From Adiantum capillus-veneris (taxonomy: Eukaryota > Streptophyta > Polypodiopsida > Polypodiales > Pteridaceae): a stretch of DNA of 60,000 bases. This document shows positions 44,727 through 56,040 of this stretch, piece after piece; position 1 is the first letter of the stretch; each line of letters opens with the position of its first letter. The notes under the pieces were generated by a model. That model was not told the DNA's origin and did not search any database. It saw only the letters and a program-made list of their open reading frames with translations. The position numbers were made by a program, and so were the translations under genes. The stretch covers positions 36,709,558 to 36,769,557 of the forward strand of contig CM043946.1 of assembly GCA_014529385.2 (NCBI GenBank). Direction: 5' to 3'.

Positions 44727-44968
44727 GAATATACCTCACCCCCCCTCCTTGTCTCGCCCTCTGTCGACTACTCCCAACCCAGACCTCGCGCTCGTCCACA
44801 CCCGCGCGCGCTCTCGGACATACACAACCCGTATCCCCTCTCCCCTCCCTCACCCCACACCCCGCCCTCATGCTCTCTCTCTCGCGCTCTGTCTCGCCCG
44901 CAGGCGGCACCCGGCTCCACACCCGTGCGCGCTCTCCCTCTCCACCAGCCTATGCAGGTGCCAGTTGA

Positions 44969-44999
<31 letters not shown>

Positions 45000-45516
45000 C
45001 CCCATTCACCCCCCCTCCCCCTTCCATCTCTGCGTCGCCCACAGCACTGCCGAAAAGAAAAATATATATATACAATAACCCCCCCCGTTCCCATGCACGC
45101 ATACACACACACATGAATATATACACATCCACACGCATGAATATATACACACACGCACGCACCTATACATACACACACACGCATATACAAACGGAACACA
45201 CATAACATACAAAAAGAAAACCGAAGGAATTCTACGCCATCGACATCGACAACAAAGAAGACGGCCCGAATCACGCGCCGCCGACGACAAAAAGAAGAAA
45301 TGCACCCAAGGTATGCCCGACCGACCTCGAAAATACGTACATGCTACACGGAGGCACCGACAACACACCATTCGTCGCCATCACGCAACCACGATGCCAT
45401 TTCCAGTAATTTGTAGGTTATGATCATCATTTCCAATAAATTCTCTCTCTATAGGTGATGGTCACAAAGACCCACCTAGAGGTTTTCATTTTAAATAACT
45501 CCCAAGACAAAGCAAG

Positions 45517-45796
45517 GGTCAACCACACCGGGCCCACCGCCTTGCTTTGTCTCCCCGATTAGCTTACCCTAATCAAACCAAGATTACCCTTAATCCAAGC
45601 AGCCAACACCTATAAAAGGGCAGTGAGAGGTCACTATCGAGAGGCAATTCATGAGAGGTCAACCACACCGGGCCCACCGCCTTGCTTTGTCTCCTCGATT
45701 AGCTTACCCTAATCAAACCGGGATTACCCTTAATCCAAGCAGCCAACACCTATAAAAGGGCAGTGAGAGGTCACTATCGAGAGGCAATTCATGAGA
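45517..45796 (+). promoter_or_regulatory. 140-bp tandem duplication, each copy with a TATA box
   Basis: Copies at 45517-45656 and 45657-45796 start GGTCAACCACACCGGGCCCA and differ at few positions. Each holds CACCTATAAAAGGGCAGTGA (TATA boxes at 45611 and 45751). This is the most promoter-like sequence in the insertion, and a doubled core promoter is plausible for an LTR. Confidence 0.7.
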
Positions 45797-46132
45797 GGTC
45801 AGCACTTGGTAGAATTTTAGTGGGGAGAGTTGACACTATTGGCATCATGGGGAGGGGGCTTGTGTGATGGTTTGCTTTGGGAATTTCACCATGTAAAGGG
45901 AGCCACGTCCAACTCTCGACTCCAATGGTCAACACACACACACATACATGTTCTTGGTATCAAAGTTTCACAATCATTGCATCGTCTTTAGAGAACGCAC
46001 CAAGTAGTTTCACCATCTTTTCTCCCTACCTCTCTATCACCACGGTGTACCGCCTCGCTGGAAGGAAGGTCATTGTAAATACTGCAGAAATAATTCTCCG
46101 TCACACCCCCGAGGGTTTTCATCATTTGTCAA

Positions 46133-46135
<3 letters not shown>

Positions 46136-46178
<43 letters not shown>
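46136..46178. repeat. (TG)n microsatellite
   Basis: About 21 TG dinucleotides lie in the right part of the 2.6-kb insertion. Confidence 0.95.
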
Positions 46179-46181
<3 letters not shown>

Positions 46182-46341
46182 GTTTGCGGTGTTCATATCA
46201 TCGTGGTCTGCGTCCTAGCCGCTCAAAGCTAGGTGGTGCCCCCTGTTCACTTTATCGTGAGACAGGCTCTAGGCATGCCATTCGGCCCCCGGCATTTTAG
46301 AGGCCATCGGGGTTTAGGGTTCGCTTTGCTCCCGTCAATAC

Positions 46342-48086
46342 CATTTAGTATCTCTACTAGCCCATTATATTGAGGATAATAGGGTGTGGAGTGCCACTAC
46401 TAGATGCTCAGTTGTTCCATTAATTCACCAACTAAGTCTACCCTATATCTAAGCCCTCTATCTCAGATGATTTCAAGTGAAGTACCAAACCTGCAACTGA
46501 TGTTTTCGAAAATGAATTTGGCTACTTCTTTAGTTGGTATCCTGGTAGTTGGTGCAACTTCTACCCATTTAGTCATGTAGTCTAGTACTCCCATAATGAT
46601 GTATTGTTTACCAAACCGCACTCTAGGAAGAGGACTTATGGAATCTATTGCCCATTTCTCAAAAGGTACAAAAGAAAGAATTGTAGTTTGTGCTCATAAA
46701 TGAGTCACCTCGTTCCTACTCTCTAGCACTATGTGCATGTTTTACACCGATGATGTACATCCCTCTTGAGGCTAGGCCAAGTAAAAAGTGCTTGCAAGAT
46801 TTTTTTGCTAGTGATGTCTAGTGCAAAGTGCGCACCACAAACACCATCGTGGCAACTTGAGACAATTTCCATGATCTCTTAAGATAGAGGCACTCTTTAA
46901 AGGATTTGGTCCTTCCCTTTGCAATATAGAGCATTGTTGATGAGCTGATATTTGGTGGCCTTGCGAGTGAGCCAACGTTATTGACTTTTGGTGAAATCTT
47001 TGGGAGATTCCCCTATTTTGAAGAACTGCACAATATCATTCATGGCATCACATCCTTGGAATAATGGCAACTTCAATTTAATGGAATTAATCTATTACTT
47101 GTTCAGTTGCTAGTGCATCCACTTCTTGATTTTCAGTCCTAGGCATATGATGGAGCTGGGCTGCTTGAAAATGTCCCAGAAGCTTTTTGACTTGCCAGAG
47201 ATGTGTTAATAAACATTGATTTTTACAAGCCCAAGTACCTCTAACTTGCTTGACAAGTAGCAAAGCATCACCAATTATATTTAATCCTTGGATGCCATGT
47301 GTTCTGCACCACTCTAGCCCTAGAATAAGAGCTAGATAATCTAGCTCATTGTTGGAGTGTGCATTTTCAAGTAGTTTTCCTACATAAAAGTTTTTCTCAC
47401 CTACTTCATTGAAAATGACATTGCCTGCAACAACCTTATTAGTGGTTCTTTTATAAGAACCATCAAAGTAGCGGGAGTGTGCATCTTCTAATTAGAATGG
47501 TGGAGTAGACAATTCTTCAGTACCTGGTTTTATCTTCACCTTCTTCTCAAAGTGGCAATGTGTATGGATTCCTGCTAGACTAGCTCAAGTGGAGCCATCA
47601 ACTTGCATAGTGTAGCCATATCCTTGCAGTCCGGACCAACCATTTCACAATTCTAGGAGACACATCCATACGTTGCAAGACATAAGGGAAAACCTTTTAC
47701 ATAGTTAGGATTACAAATTTTTGGTGTAACAAGTAGGTCGTGAGTTTGCTAATTGCAAACATGAGTGCTAGAACCATCTGTTTTGCATTAGTGTAGCCTT
47801 TGTCGGGGCTATTCATCACTCTACTAGATAAGTATATAGGCCTCATAAAGGAGGTTGTGTTATCCTTCTATATCAAAATAGCCCCAAGTGTGTTATTACC
47901 TACACTGGGATTGACATAAAATGTTTCTTTCCATTGACATGGTGCAATGGTGGGTAGTGGTTCCAAAATCTCCTTCACTTCACCATACTATTGTTTATTC
48001 TCTTCAATCCAAGTGAAAACATCTTTGTGTGCAAGATGTTGTAGAGGTAGAATCACTTGATAGAGTAGGTGGATGGATCTACTCAT
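46342..48086 (-). pseudogene. Tat A RNase H, accessory RNase H and integrase, N-terminal part
   Basis: From 48086 downward the reading TFYVNPSVGNNTLGAILI matches the RNase H start in Tat B (FYVNPSVGPEALGAVLM). About 0.4 kb further on are the dual RNase H remnants, including a reading like HMPRTENQEVDALA near 47130 that corresponds to the last catalytic Asp block. The integrase finger and core (near 46860-46350) align with Tat B in order. Stops and frameshifts occur every few dozen codons, so no long frame survives. The copia element C interrupts just upstream of 48087. Confidence 0.75.
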
Positions 48087-48091
48087 ATATA

Positions 48092-48240
48092 TGTTAAGTA
48101 TGGAGCCTGATTTACCCTTGTAATTTTCTGTGGTAAAAGCGCACATTTGTAAGGCCCCCATTATGAGGAGAAGCCATCGTGCGTGAAGGAAAATCACTCG
48201 CCGGAAACCAAAACTTTCACGGCCAAAAAATCAGGGCCAA
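48092..48240 (+). repeat. Truncated 5' LTR of copia C
   Basis: TGTTAAGTATGGAGCCTGAT and the next ~130 bases match the start of the 3' LTR at 51057. The match stops near GGCCAACTTT, where the LTR at 51200 continues into a T-run but this copy reads GGGGGTGTGGCACTACC, the start of the pre-integrase finger. Confidence 0.93.
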
Positions 48241-49727
48241 CTTTGGGGGTGTGGCACTACCGACTTGGGCATATGAGTGCCAAAGGAATGCAAATCCTTC
48301 AAACAAAGAAGCTTCTACTAGGTTTGAAAGAAGTGGACTTAGAGTTCTGTGAAGATTGTGTTTATGGTAAACAAAAGAGGGTAAAATTTCAAAAATCAAG
48401 AAATGAAAGAAAAAATAAAAAACTTGAGTTGGTTCATTCTGATGTTTGGGGTCCTGCAAGTACACCATCACTTGGTGGCTCATTGTACTATGTAACATTC
48501 ATAGACAATGCAACTAGAAAAACATGGGTTTATGTCATGAAGAATAAATCCGATGTATTTTCCATATTTCAAAGGTGGAAAGCCTTTGTGGAGAATGAAA
48601 CAGGTACCAAGGTTAAATGCCTCAGATCCGACAATGGAGGTGAATATTGCAGCCAAGCTTTTGAAAGCTTTTGTGCTAGCAATGGCATTCAGAGGCAAAG
48701 GACAACCCCAAGGACACCTCAACAAAATGGGATTTCAGAAAGGATGAACATGACAATCATGGAGCGAGCACGAAGCATGCCGCTACATGCAGGCCTACCG
48801 CTTGAGCTTTGGGCTGAAGCTGTAAGTACATCTGTGTACTTAATCAATCAGTCACCTTCAACAGCATTGGATGGGGGAGTTCCAGAAGAGGCATGGACAT
48901 GCAAACCGGTGAATTATGCATTTCTCAAAGTATTTGGGTGTGAGGCTTTCATGCACATAGATAGAAGCCTAAGATCAAAGCTAGATGCAAAGTCCAAAAA
49001 GTGTTTCTTCATTGGCTATGGAGAAGGTGACTTTGGGTATCACCTATGGAATCTTGAAGATGCTAAAATCTTAAGGAGTAGGGATGTAATTTTTAATGAA
49101 AAAAATATGTACAAAGATTACATGGAAAGAAAACAAACAAAAGAAACAGTTGATGAGTACATGGAGCTTGAGGACAGTGAAGACTCAAGGACTGCAAATG
49201 GTGACAATGTGCAACAACGTCAAACAAATGAGGAGCCTCAACCTATTCCCCGAAGATCTACAAGAGCAAGTAGACCTCCAGAACGGTTTGTTCCTTCCTT
49301 CAACCATCTCTTGATCTCAGATTCTGGAGAGCCGGAATCATACGAAGAAGCTATGCAACATGAATCCAAAGAAGAATGGACGAAGAGCATGCAAGTGGAG
49401 ATGGACTCACTACATCGCAACCAAACATGGGAGTTGGTTGAGTTGCCTAAAGGTAAGTGGTCACTTCAAAACAAATGGGTGTACAAGCTGAAGGAAGAAG
49501 GTGGGAAGAAAAGGTACAAGTCTAGGAAGAAAAGGTACAAGTCTAGGCTTGTGGTAAAAGGGTTTTCTCAAAAGAAAGGTATTGACTTCAAGCTGAAGGA
49601 AGAAGAAGGTGGGAAGAAAAGGTACAAGTCTAGGCTTGTGGTAAAAGGGTTTTCTCAAAAGAAAGGTATCGACTTCAATGAAATATTTTCTCCTGTTGTA
49701 AAAATGAACTCAATTAGGCTTGTCTAA
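48183..49727 (+). pseudogene. Copia C integrase and start of reverse transcriptase
   Basis: The 514-residue frame begins inside LTR sequence, so its first ~20 residues are not native. The pre-integrase finger is WHYRLGHMSAKGM...FCEDCVYGK. Integrase has HSDVWGPAS, CLRSDNGGEY and QNGISERMN, a full D-D-E triad. The region then passes KCFFIGYG, a linker with RRSTRASRPPERF and the RT start EEWTKSMQVEMDSLHRNQTW. Near 49490-49680 the segment KRYKSRLVVKGFSQKKGIDF is present twice, with an extra partial KKRYKSR copy, an in-frame tandem duplication that would distort the RT fingers. The frame ends at TAA 49725-49727 after NSIRLV. Confidence 0.92.
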
Positions 49728-50996
49728 ATTTTAGCCTTGTTGCTGCTCATGATCTAAATCTCGAGGAAATGGATGTAAATACGGCATTCCCTCACGGTGA
49801 CTTAGAGGAGGAAATCTACATGCTTCAACCAAAGGGGTATGAAGTAAAAGGTAAGGAGAAAATGGTTTGCAGATTAAAGAAGAGCTTTTATGGTTTAAAG
49901 AAAGCATCAAGACAATGGTACTTGAAGTTTGATCGATGGATGTTGCAACGATCATGGATTCACAAGATGCAACTCGGATCACTGCGTCCACACGATGAAT
50001 TTGGGAGATGGGAAATTCATCATCCTAATATTGTATGTTGATGACATATTGATTGCAAGTGCTAACATGCATGACATCAAAGACCTAAAAGAGGAGCTGT
50101 CTAAATCTTTTTCAATGAAAGATCTAGGTGTTGCAAAGAGGATACTTGGTATGAAAATATCAAGGGGCAGGACAAAGAAGACAATAAAGCTATCTCAAGA
50201 AGATTACATCAAGAAGGTACTAGAAATGTTTGCAATGCAAAATGCAAAACCAATTTCTACACCTTTGGCTGGTCATTTTAAACTAACAAAGGATATGTGT
50301 CCAAAGATACAAGAGGAGATAGCCTATATGTCTAAAGTTCCATATGCTGCAGCGGTAGGTTCTCTAATGTATGCTATGGTCTGGACAAGGCCAGACATTG
50401 CACATGCTTTGGGAGTTGTGAGTAGGTTCATGGACAACCCAGGTAAAGAGAATTGGCAAGCTGTGAAGTGGATACTTAGGTATCTAAAAGGTACAACAAC
50501 AAATGCTTTGTATTTTGGAGAAACTGATATTTTTCTAGAAGGGTATGCTGATGCAGATATGCCAGGTGACAAAGATACTCGAAGGAGCACTACTGGCTAT
50601 GTGTTCACGGTTGGAGGCACAACAATAAGCTGGGCTTCAAAGCTGCAGAAAGTGGTTTCACTTTCTACCATGGAAGCAGAGTATGTAGCAATGACGGAGG
50701 CAAGCAAAGAAATTTTGTGGCTTCATAGATTCTTAGAAGAGCTTGGATTCAAACAAGACAATTGTGTCTTATATAGTGATAGACAAAGCGCTATCCATCT
50801 TGCAAAGAACTCAACCTTTCATTCAAGGACAAAGAACATTGAGGTGAGATATCACTTCATACGCACTCTTTTGGAAGAGGGACAACTAAAGCTAGGAAAG
50901 GTGCATACAAGTGAAAATCCTGCAAACATGTTTACAAAGGTGGTCAACAAGGAGAAGTTGAGCTTTTGCTCATCTTCAATCGGCATTCAAGGATAA
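49728..50996 (+). pseudogene. Copia C reverse transcriptase and RNase H
   Basis: The frame continues with VNTAFPHGDLEEEIYMLQPKGY (Pro replaces the usual Leu in N-A-F-L-H-G) and KKSFYGLKKASRQWY. A frameshift near 49925 moves reading to the frame 49929-50996, which holds ILYVDDILIAS (intact YVDD), KPISTPLAGHFKL and WTRPDIAHALGVVSRFM. RNase H follows with Asp in LEGYADADMPGD, Glu in STMEAEYVAM and Asp in LYSDRQSAIHLA. It ends KHxEVRYHF-like, then at a TAA at 50996. One nonsense codon and one frameshift separate it from an intact pol. Confidence 0.93.
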
Positions 50997-51056
50997 GAAG
51001 CCAGGATGGAAAGCAGCCACAGGTTTGGTTTGGAGATCAGTCTCCAAGTGGGAGAT

Positions 51057-51783
51057 TGTTAAGTATGGATCCTGATTTACCCTTGTAATTTTCTGTGGTA
51101 AAAGCGCACATTTGTAAGGCCCCCATTATGAGGAGAAGCCATCGTGCGTGAAGAAAAATCACTCGCCGAAAACCAAAATTTTCACGGCCAAAAAATCAGG
51201 GGCAACTTTTTTTTCCCCTCGCCGGAATATTCCTTTTTGTTGGAATATTATGGCCGGACGGCAGCCGGAAAACAACCGTCGATTGACTGGTGGCCGATAG
51301 TCAATGGCCGATGGTCGAAAGTCAATGGCCGGTGGCCGAATTCAAAAGCGGACTTGTCTTCTCAAGGGTGGCCACATATGGGCGGATTGGAGGGTCCGAT
51401 TTGGACTTATCTACACAAGGGCGGCTACACATGGCTGCTTCTCATGAGAGAGGGCAGGCCTTTTGTCCTATAAAAGGATGCCATTTCTACACACATTTCA
51501 TAGTGTGAAGTTGATGCAACAAGGTGAGAGTGAGGTGGTGAGAGTGAAGCAAGGCGGGAGCTCCATTAAGGGTATATTCCCTTTGTAAACTAATTCTTGT
51601 TTTGAAGTACTAAATCCATTGAGTGGCTGCTTTCCCGTGGGCGTAGCCCACATTGGGTGAACCACGTATATCGTGTGTACTCTCTCTCTCTCTCTACTCT
51701 ATAATCTCTTGTGTGTGAAATCTATCTCTCTCCATTAAGTAATCTACTCAAATAGCTATTTAGCTACGTCATATTTCCTAACA
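51057..51783 (+). repeat. 3' LTR of copia C
   Basis: TGTTAAGTATGGATCCTGAT to ATTTCCTAACA. It contains the GGCC-rich minisatellite (about 51275-51345), a TATAAAAGGATGCC promoter-like segment near 51470 and a short CT tract near 51680. The solo LTR at 15713-16542 and the truncated LTR at 53093-53817 are the same family. Confidence 0.93.
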
Positions 51784-51788
51784 ATATA

Positions 51789-52510
51789 TCACTTTCTAAA
51801 GAAACAAGATGAGTTTCTTCATCGAGGTTTGTGAGGGGAGTGATACCAAAGCTTGGACTTTGCTTGGATTGGCTTCAATACCCCTGGCTGAAACTACATG
51901 ATCAAGTAGAGTTACCTGGTTCTTAGCAATGTGGCATTTATCTACATTCACCTTCTCACCCAATGATTGTAGCGTAGAAAACCCCTCATAAACCTTTTCT
52001 AGGTGTAGTGTGCGAGAACTATAAATGCAAAAGTCATCAATGAATATGCTTATTCAAGAGCTACCAAACTAGGATTGGAAAATATAGGTCACAAATCTTT
52101 GAAAAATAGCTTGGGCATTTGTGAGGAAAAATGGCATTACCCTATAGGTAAAACAACCCCAAGGAGTGATAAAACTTGTCAACTTTTTATCTTCATCCAC
52201 GATTCTAATCTAAAAATTCCCTGAGTAGCGGTCGCAAACTGTGTATCACTCATGACCCACCACCTCATTTAGGACTTCATCTTAGAAAGGAAGAGGAAAA
52301 TGATCCCTCTTTTATGCTGCATTTAGAGGCTTGTAGTCAATGCACACTCGCCGTTTTCTATTCTGCTTGGGTGTTATCACTATTGGAGAAACCAACTCTA
52401 AATCTTCCATTAAATAAATGAATCTTGCAACATCTAAGAGCTTTCTTATCTCTTTGAGCAATGCCTCATGCTAGATTCACCTCGTCACCACAACTTTTGT
52501 GCCACAAGCT
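51789..52510 (-). pseudogene. Tat A reverse transcriptase
   Basis: Reading downward from about 52500, LELVSPIVITPKQNRKRRVCIDYKPLN, the DRYSGNF region, TPWGCFTYRVMPFFLTNAQAIFQRF and the catalytic box ISIFIDDFCIYS (near 52040) identify Ty3/gypsy RT. The motif A region retains DRYSG. At least six stops interrupt it. Its 3' neighbour, RNase H, lies beyond the copia C insertion at 48086. Confidence 0.85.
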
Positions 52511-52651
52511 TATTGCCATTCTTTAGCTTGATGTGATGTTGCACTATCGGCACCCCAATGATGTTGCCATATTCATCAATAAACAAAGAGGTAAAACTTT
52601 TCAGCATAACCACATAGTCTTTCCTCTCCCCTTCTCCTAGCTAAAAGAAAG

Positions 52652-52742
52652 CATTTTAAGCAGCTTACTCTCTTCTACTGAAGGTGATATACCTAGTATA
52701 TGACCTCCTGAGCATTTTAAGTAGATTACTCTCTTCTACCGG
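52652..52742. repeat. 58-59 bp tandem duplication
   Basis: GCATTTTAAG(C/T)AG(C/A)TTACTCTCTTCTAC begins at about 52652 and again at 52711. The intervening GATATACCTAGTATATGACCTCCT also reappears, diverged, at 53819, just beyond the LTR. So the 52.7-53.8 kb insertion is bracketed by a roughly 20-bp duplication. Confidence 0.75.
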
Positions 52743-52820
52743 CATCTGATCATACATAACAAGGATATAGAGAAGCAAGCCAAGGATGGCATAATCCCTT
52801 GTCAAAACAATCAACCCAGC
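52741..52820. repeat. 80-bp segment shared with 56195-56275
   Basis: GGCATCTGATCATACATAAC... through CAATCAACCCAGC occurs at both places in the same orientation with about three differences. At 56.2 kb it lies in the presumed LTR/flank of a Tat element. Here it abuts the LINE fragment. Confidence 0.85.
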
Positions 52821-52828
52821 ACTCTACT

Positions 52829-53092
52829 CTATAAGGGAAGAAGCACATACTCCCACCTTTGCATGTTGTTCCTTACCTTCTCCATAACCCATAAGAATCT
52901 TTGCTTGTGAGCTACATCCAACCCCATATGAGATCCCAAGCGTCGTAATATCTTTTCTTTTGACACTATATCCCCAATCCACATAGTTGGATCAAATGAG
53001 TCATTCTCGGAGACAGAAATAAATCTTGATTTTTCAATACTATACTTTGATCCTGATGCTAAAGCATAAGTTTGTACTATTTCTAGACAAAA
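52829..53092 (-). pseudogene. LINE (non-LTR) reverse transcriptase fragment
   Basis: The minus-strand frame reads MAFCLEIVQTYALASGSKYS, EKSRFISVS, ILRRLGSHMGLDVAHKQRF and MEKVRNNMQRWEYVLLPLA-like. That pattern (F...S-G-x-K-x-x-x-x-K-S, later Y/R-L-G-x-x-L-G and W...L-S-x-A-G-R) is the segment after the catalytic box of plant L1-type LINE reverse transcriptases. About 90 residues survive. It is cut at 53093 by the copia LTR. The first few residues of the open frame come from LTR sequence. Confidence 0.65.
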
Positions 53093-53694
53093 AGCCATTG
53101 TGCGTGAAGGAAAATCACTCACCGGAAACCAAAATTTTCACGGACAAGAATCAGGGGCAACTTTAAAGGCCCGAGACTTTTTTTCGCCGGAATATTCCTT
53201 TTCGCCGGAATATTATGGCCGGACGGCGGTCGGAAAGTGGTCGGAAAACAACCGGTCGGTTGGCCGGTGGCCGGTAGTCAATGGCCAATGGCCGGTGGTC
53301 GGAAGTCAATGGCCGGTGGCCGGTGGTCGGAAGTCAATGGCCGGTGGCCGGTGGCCGAATTCAATAGCGGACTTGTCTTCTCAAGGGCGGCCACACATGG
53401 GCGGATTGGAGGGTCCGATTTGGACTTATTCGCACAAGGGCGGCTACACATGGCTGTCTCTCATAAGAGAGGGCAGCCCTTTTGGCCTATAAAAGGAGGC
53501 CATTTCTACACACATTTTATAGTGTGAAGTTGATGCAACAAGGTGAGTGTGAGGTGGTGAGAGTGAAGCAAGGCGGGAGCTCCATTAAGGGTATAATCCC
53601 TTTGTAAATTACTTCTTGTTTTGAAGTACTAAAGCCATTGAGTGGCTGCTTTCCCGTGGACGTAGCCCACATTGGGTGAACCACGTATATCGTG

Positions 53695-53733
<39 letters not shown>

Positions 53734-53817
53734 CTATAATCTCGTGTATGTAAATCTGTCTCTCTCCATTAAGTAATCTACTCAATTATCTATTTAGCTA
53801 CGTCTTATTTCCTAACA
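53093..53817 (+). mobile_element. 5'-truncated copia C LTR
   Basis: From GCCATTGTGCGTGAAGG (about 53094) to CTAACA (53817) it matches the LTRs at 51057 and 15713. It lacks the first ~80 bases (TGTTAAGTATGG...). It contains the largest minisatellite array of the three copies (about 53250-53370) and (CT)n at 53700-53730. No polypurine tract, internal sequence or clean target duplication accompanies it. Confidence 0.9.
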
Positions 53818-54059
53818 GGATACCTAATATATGACCTCCTCCTAATGGTTGTATGTCTGAAGGCTCCTTCTCCTTTGGGTCCCTGAGAATGTCTCCCATG
53901 ATTTCAATGTCACTGTTTGATTCTTTAGTTATGGTACACTCTTATCTCGAGGTTGATGTACAGTTTCTAGAAAACCCATCCTTAGTGGTTTCAAGGTTGA
54001 TTCCCTGCTTCTTACGTGTCTTCATGTCATAAAGTATCTCCCTACCTTTTTCATTCTTC

Positions 54060-54350
54060 ATTTGGAGTATACCCGTGCCCCTATCTTGATTTTCTTGCAT
54101 CGCCATAAGCTAGGGTCTACCCAAGATGATTGAATAGCCTTCCCCTTTGTGTGGCATGACAAAGATATCCACATCCACTTTGGTATCAAAGTCTTTAACC
54201 CTAACCGCATTCACAATACCTTCACATTGTTTTCCATCTTGGCTCAGCATGGTGCCATCCTATGTACTTCCAAACCTAAGCATTACATCATCTGCTCACT
54301 CATTACACAAATTTGTGCTCCACCATCTATGTAGATGTTGGATATCCATC
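54060..54350 (-). pseudogene. Tat A protease
   Basis: Reading from about 54345 downward, IYIDGGAQICVMSEQMM matches the Tat/Athila protease block (hydrophobic-D-G-G-A-x-I/V-N-V-M). DTKVDVDIFVMPHKGEGYSI and ILGRP follow, the conserved C-terminal strand. Stops after MM and in the middle of the domain disable it. The Asp of the active site is present. Confidence 0.8.
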
Positions 54351-54599
54351 ACCCCTTGATATGGGCATCCATCATTGGTAGGATGTCATCTAAGTTTCTC
54401 CTTGAGATGGCCCCAGCCATTTTACATTGGGACCTTCTTATGCTCACCGTTATTGTCCACTGCCTCCACACTTTGTATGCGAGGTGAAGTAATTGACACC
54501 ATGTAATGTGGGGGCCCTGTGCAGACACATCTTGAACCAATTTATACTAAGTGAAAAATCCACTATGTAAATTTTACATCACAACTTTGATGACCTCTT

Positions 54600-55463
54600 T
54601 GAAGTTTCTCCTTGTGTGTTTACCTTCTCCCCATTGTACCTAGCATGCTTCACTCTCACAGCTTGTGCTTCTAGCTTCTTCTTATCTTTTGCCATTACCT
54701 TGGCCTGATGTGCTTCCTCTTTAACCTTGCATTTATCTTCAAGTCCAATCACACTCACTCTTTGGTTAGTTTATGTTGGGGTAGGTAACGTTGGAAGGAT
54801 GACTTATAGTTGAGGTGGTGGTGGTGGTTGTTGCACAAGTGGGTGAAAAATTCGAACACCATATTTGGTGGTGGTTGCCTTGACAGTGCTCTCGGCCTTG
54901 GTGGAGAGAGTTGATTCTACCTAGGGCCTCTGTGTAAATTTTCCCTCCTAGGATATGGACAATAATACATACCATGGCCCTCTTCACGGAAATTGTAGTA
55001 GTAATGCTCCTGGCCTTATCTCCTTTTCCCTCTTCCTTGTTCTGGGTTGTGGTTTGGTATCCGTCCTTCCTACACCAAATGTACAAACAAGTTCTATAAC
55101 TGACTTGTGATGTGATTTAGCAGGTCTTGTTGATCTTCTAAAACTTCTTATGGCGGTGTTGTTTAAGCGACTATGACTATCCTTCGGGTGGTGTGAGTTG
55201 TGGTTGATTCCTACAACTCGGTTTTTTTCCTTGCATCCGCAACTTCTTGTATTTGAGGTGGGCCACTTCAATTGCTAACTCATATGCTATAGGAAAATGC
55301 CTCTTTATTGTCTCCTTTAGTGGTGACCATGAGCCGGCAATCAACCGGTCCCTCTTCAGGAAATCACCAGCTCCAGCACCTTCCTCCAATGACTCAACCC
55401 ATTGCTCCCATACGTCCACAAATTTGGACTCATATGTAGCATATTGACAGATCCAGTTGATTA
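54600..55463 (-). pseudogene. Tat A gag
   Basis: WICQYATYESKFVDVWEQWV leads into ESLEEGAGAGDFLKRDRLIAG and SWSPLKETIKRHFPIAYELA, then LKYKKLRMQGKKPSC (55463 to about 55177). The next frame (55271-54984) holds a basic region. The Gag N-terminus is missing because LTR-like DNA is joined at 55458. A possible knuckle remnant (YYYNFREEGHGMYYC near 54960-55010) keeps H and C spacing but lost one Cys. Confidence 0.6.
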
Positions 55464-55586
55464 TATGTGTGTGTATGTTGTGATTATGTGAGTATATAGA
55501 GGGAAACAGAGCTTGTTAGAGAGAGAGATAGAGAGAGAGAGAGGGAGGTTGATTAGTGCATACATATGTGTGTTTAGTTATGCCTC

Positions 55587-55659
<73 letters not shown>

Positions 55660-56040
55660 CCTATTAGCGTGAAGAGGAAGAGAGGGAGGTAAGAGTAAGT
55701 GTGTTTGGGTGTCCCTCTTCCTTGTGTGTGGTTATGTGTGTGTGTATAGATAGGGAGAGAGCATGTTAGAGAGGAAGAAAGCACCTTGGAAAGAGACACA
55801 AAGCCTGCTAGTGTGTGAAAGAGGGAGAGAGAGAGTGTGTGTGTGTGGTTTTTGCCCGTGTGTGTATGTAGTGTGTAGTGAGAGAGAGGAAGAGAAAGGT
55901 GATCAAGTAGAGAGAGAGAGGGTTCTGATAGCGGGAAAAAGAGTAGTGCAATCGAGTGGCCTCTGTACTCGTGCACCCTCCACAAACCACGCCTCATGCA
56001 AACAAGCAAAGAACAAAACAAAGGGGGCACCACCCTAAAT
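55458..56040 (-). repeat. LTR-like repeat related to 42257-42650
   Basis: The plus strand starts TGATTATATGTGTGTG and shares with 42257-42650 the phrases GAGTATA(T)AGAG, GTGCATACAT, GGTGTCCCTCTTCCTTGTGTGTG, TAGTG(A/T)GTAGTGAGAGA and GAAGAGAAAGGTGAT. It also holds (GT)n at 55588-55620 and (GA)n to 55660. I interpret it as the remains of the 5' LTR of Tat A. Confidence 0.65.

Larger units (their letters stand above)
48087..51788 (+). mobile_element. Copia C: Ty1/copia element with 5-bp target duplication and internal deletion
   Basis: The element spans 48092-51783 and is flanked by ATATA on both sides (48087-48091 and 51784-51788). It starts with the first ~150 bases of its LTR, which are joined directly to the pre-integrase region; the rest of the 5' LTR, gag and protease are deleted. 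Integrase, reverse transcriptase and RNase H follow, then a polypurine tract AAGTGGGAGAT (51046-51056) and a complete 727-bp 3' LTR (51057-51783). It inserted into the Tat A RT/RNase H region. Confidence 0.95.

Noticed and set aside
45517-45796. Possible tRNA or other Pol III gene in the 140-bp repeat
   Set aside because: No A and B box pair or cloverleaf could be drawn; the TATA box and context fit a Pol II LTR promoter better.
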